Assembly (NCBI GenBank): GCA_963995525.1
Contig: OZ023206.1
Coordinates: forward strand, 65,327,176-65,391,175
Direction of reading: 5' to 3'
Origin: Escarpia spicata
Taxonomy: Eukaryota > Annelida > Polychaeta > Sabellida > Siboglinidae
DNA: 64,000 nt
Shown in pieces: positions 63,366 to 64,000 of this stretch; the stretch's first letter is position 1, and each line of letters begins with the position of its first letter. The notes under the pieces are model-generated. The model did not search any database, was not told where the DNA came from, and saw nothing but the letters and a program-made list of their open reading frames with translations. Position numbers and translations under genes: made by a program.

Positions 63366-64000
63366 TATAATATGCATGTGTATGCTCAGCATAGTCACGC
63401 GACACCTTTCGTTCGTGTTACCGTGGCGCTGTAGAAACATAGATCGGCCATATTTAAACCCACCGTATGCGGCCATAGGCTTATGGCGAAGATGTCCTCT
63501 CGGAATGTCACTCGAAGTAAACGTTATTGTGACACGCTGTTAGAGATTACGGCACTGACACGGCATAAGTGCAGTGTAACAGATTGCCGTGATTCTCTCT
63601 TAAAACGTGTTAAGCGTTTTTGTCAACCATTTCCTCAAAAAAGCACTTTCAGTGGTCGAAATGGACACTGCCATATCTACAATTGTGACTAATTGCTCCA
63701 AACAATCATTGTCATTCTGCAACCATCTGCCTCCATAGATCTCATCCACTCCTTGCTATATATAGAGCATTTGAAAGTAATTTAAAAAAAGGTTCACTAA
63801 CTATTATAATTATTATATTGCCACTGACATGACTCATCTTTCATTGCATTTTAGGTACTTTTTTGATTTATTTTAATGAAGTAACTCTTTCTTAAATACC
63901 TCCATAGCCAGTATTCTGGCGATACTTTATTTTATGCAATTATTTCTTTACAAGATAATAACTTAATTCCGTGTGTATACTTCATTTCTAATTTAATGTT
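63366..64000. other. Window end, no supported gene
   Basis: A 69-codon open frame at 63483-63692 has no recognisable motif. The remainder is AT-rich. Confidence 0.5.

Noticed and set aside
62686..63543. Open frames of up to 239 residues (MYVCMYVC, HTYIHTYI)
   Set aside because: Translation of an ATGT microsatellite. No composition other than the repeat.

Overview
The window is animal nuclear DNA. It is AT-rich and intron-rich, full of decayed non-LTR retrotransposons, small DNA transposons, SINEs and long micro- and minisatellites, with one 200-base N gap. The style suggests a marine invertebrate bilaterian (invertebrate chordate, hemichordate or lophotrochozoan). The sequence alone does not decide which, and no taxon is claimed.

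One gene dominates. From 51203 down to 11539 on the minus strand lies an apparently complete copy of RRP12, the HEAT-repeat ribosome-biogenesis factor. I reconstructed 33 coding exons by reading the minus strand for conserved blocks and choosing splice sites whose phases agree. Together they give 3927 nt (1308 residues plus stop), close to the human length of about 1297. The first exon uses a GC donor. The last exon encodes the basic tail and ends at a TAG. Two junctions are less certain: exons 5/6 carry extra residues, and exons 25/26 lose a conserved FG pair.

The introns hold the most unusual feature. Several contain minisatellites that start at, or copy, their own splice sites. In intron 6 an 18-bp array begins exactly at the donor and stays open in frame. 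Intron 23 has about nine copies of the donor region. Intron 9 has a 40-bp array copying the acceptor region, and the acceptor of exon 2 is repeated in intron 1. Intron 27 has a 24-bp array just inside the donor, and intron 10 a 25-bp array next to the acceptor. Larger arrays lie deeper in introns 19 (43 bp, about 58 copies) and 31 (15 bp, about 27 copies). From memory, this resembles what has been called 'mirage minisatellites' in amphioxus introns.

Left flank (1-11.5 kb, beyond the RRP12 3' end): broken LINE fragments on the plus strand (2.4-4.8, 5.7-6.66 and 6.88-7.53 kb), a dispersed 400-bp repeat, a satellite-like 180-bp tandem repeat, a small CpG-richer spot at 9.6-9.9 kb that could be a divergent promoter, and one unrecognised open stretch at 1.16-1.37 kb that looks like an exon. 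Right flank (51.2-64 kb, upstream of RRP12): a 5'-truncated CR1-like LINE with a 13-bp target-site duplication, a tRNA-derived SINE, a perfect 222-bp tandem duplication, a long CA tract, the N gap, a CpG-richer segment at 57.9-59.5 kb with a YY1-like motif and a possible first exon, another tRNA-like SINE, LINE endonuclease and RT fragments, and more than 1 kb of ATGT-type microsatellite. No other gene could be identified with confidence.
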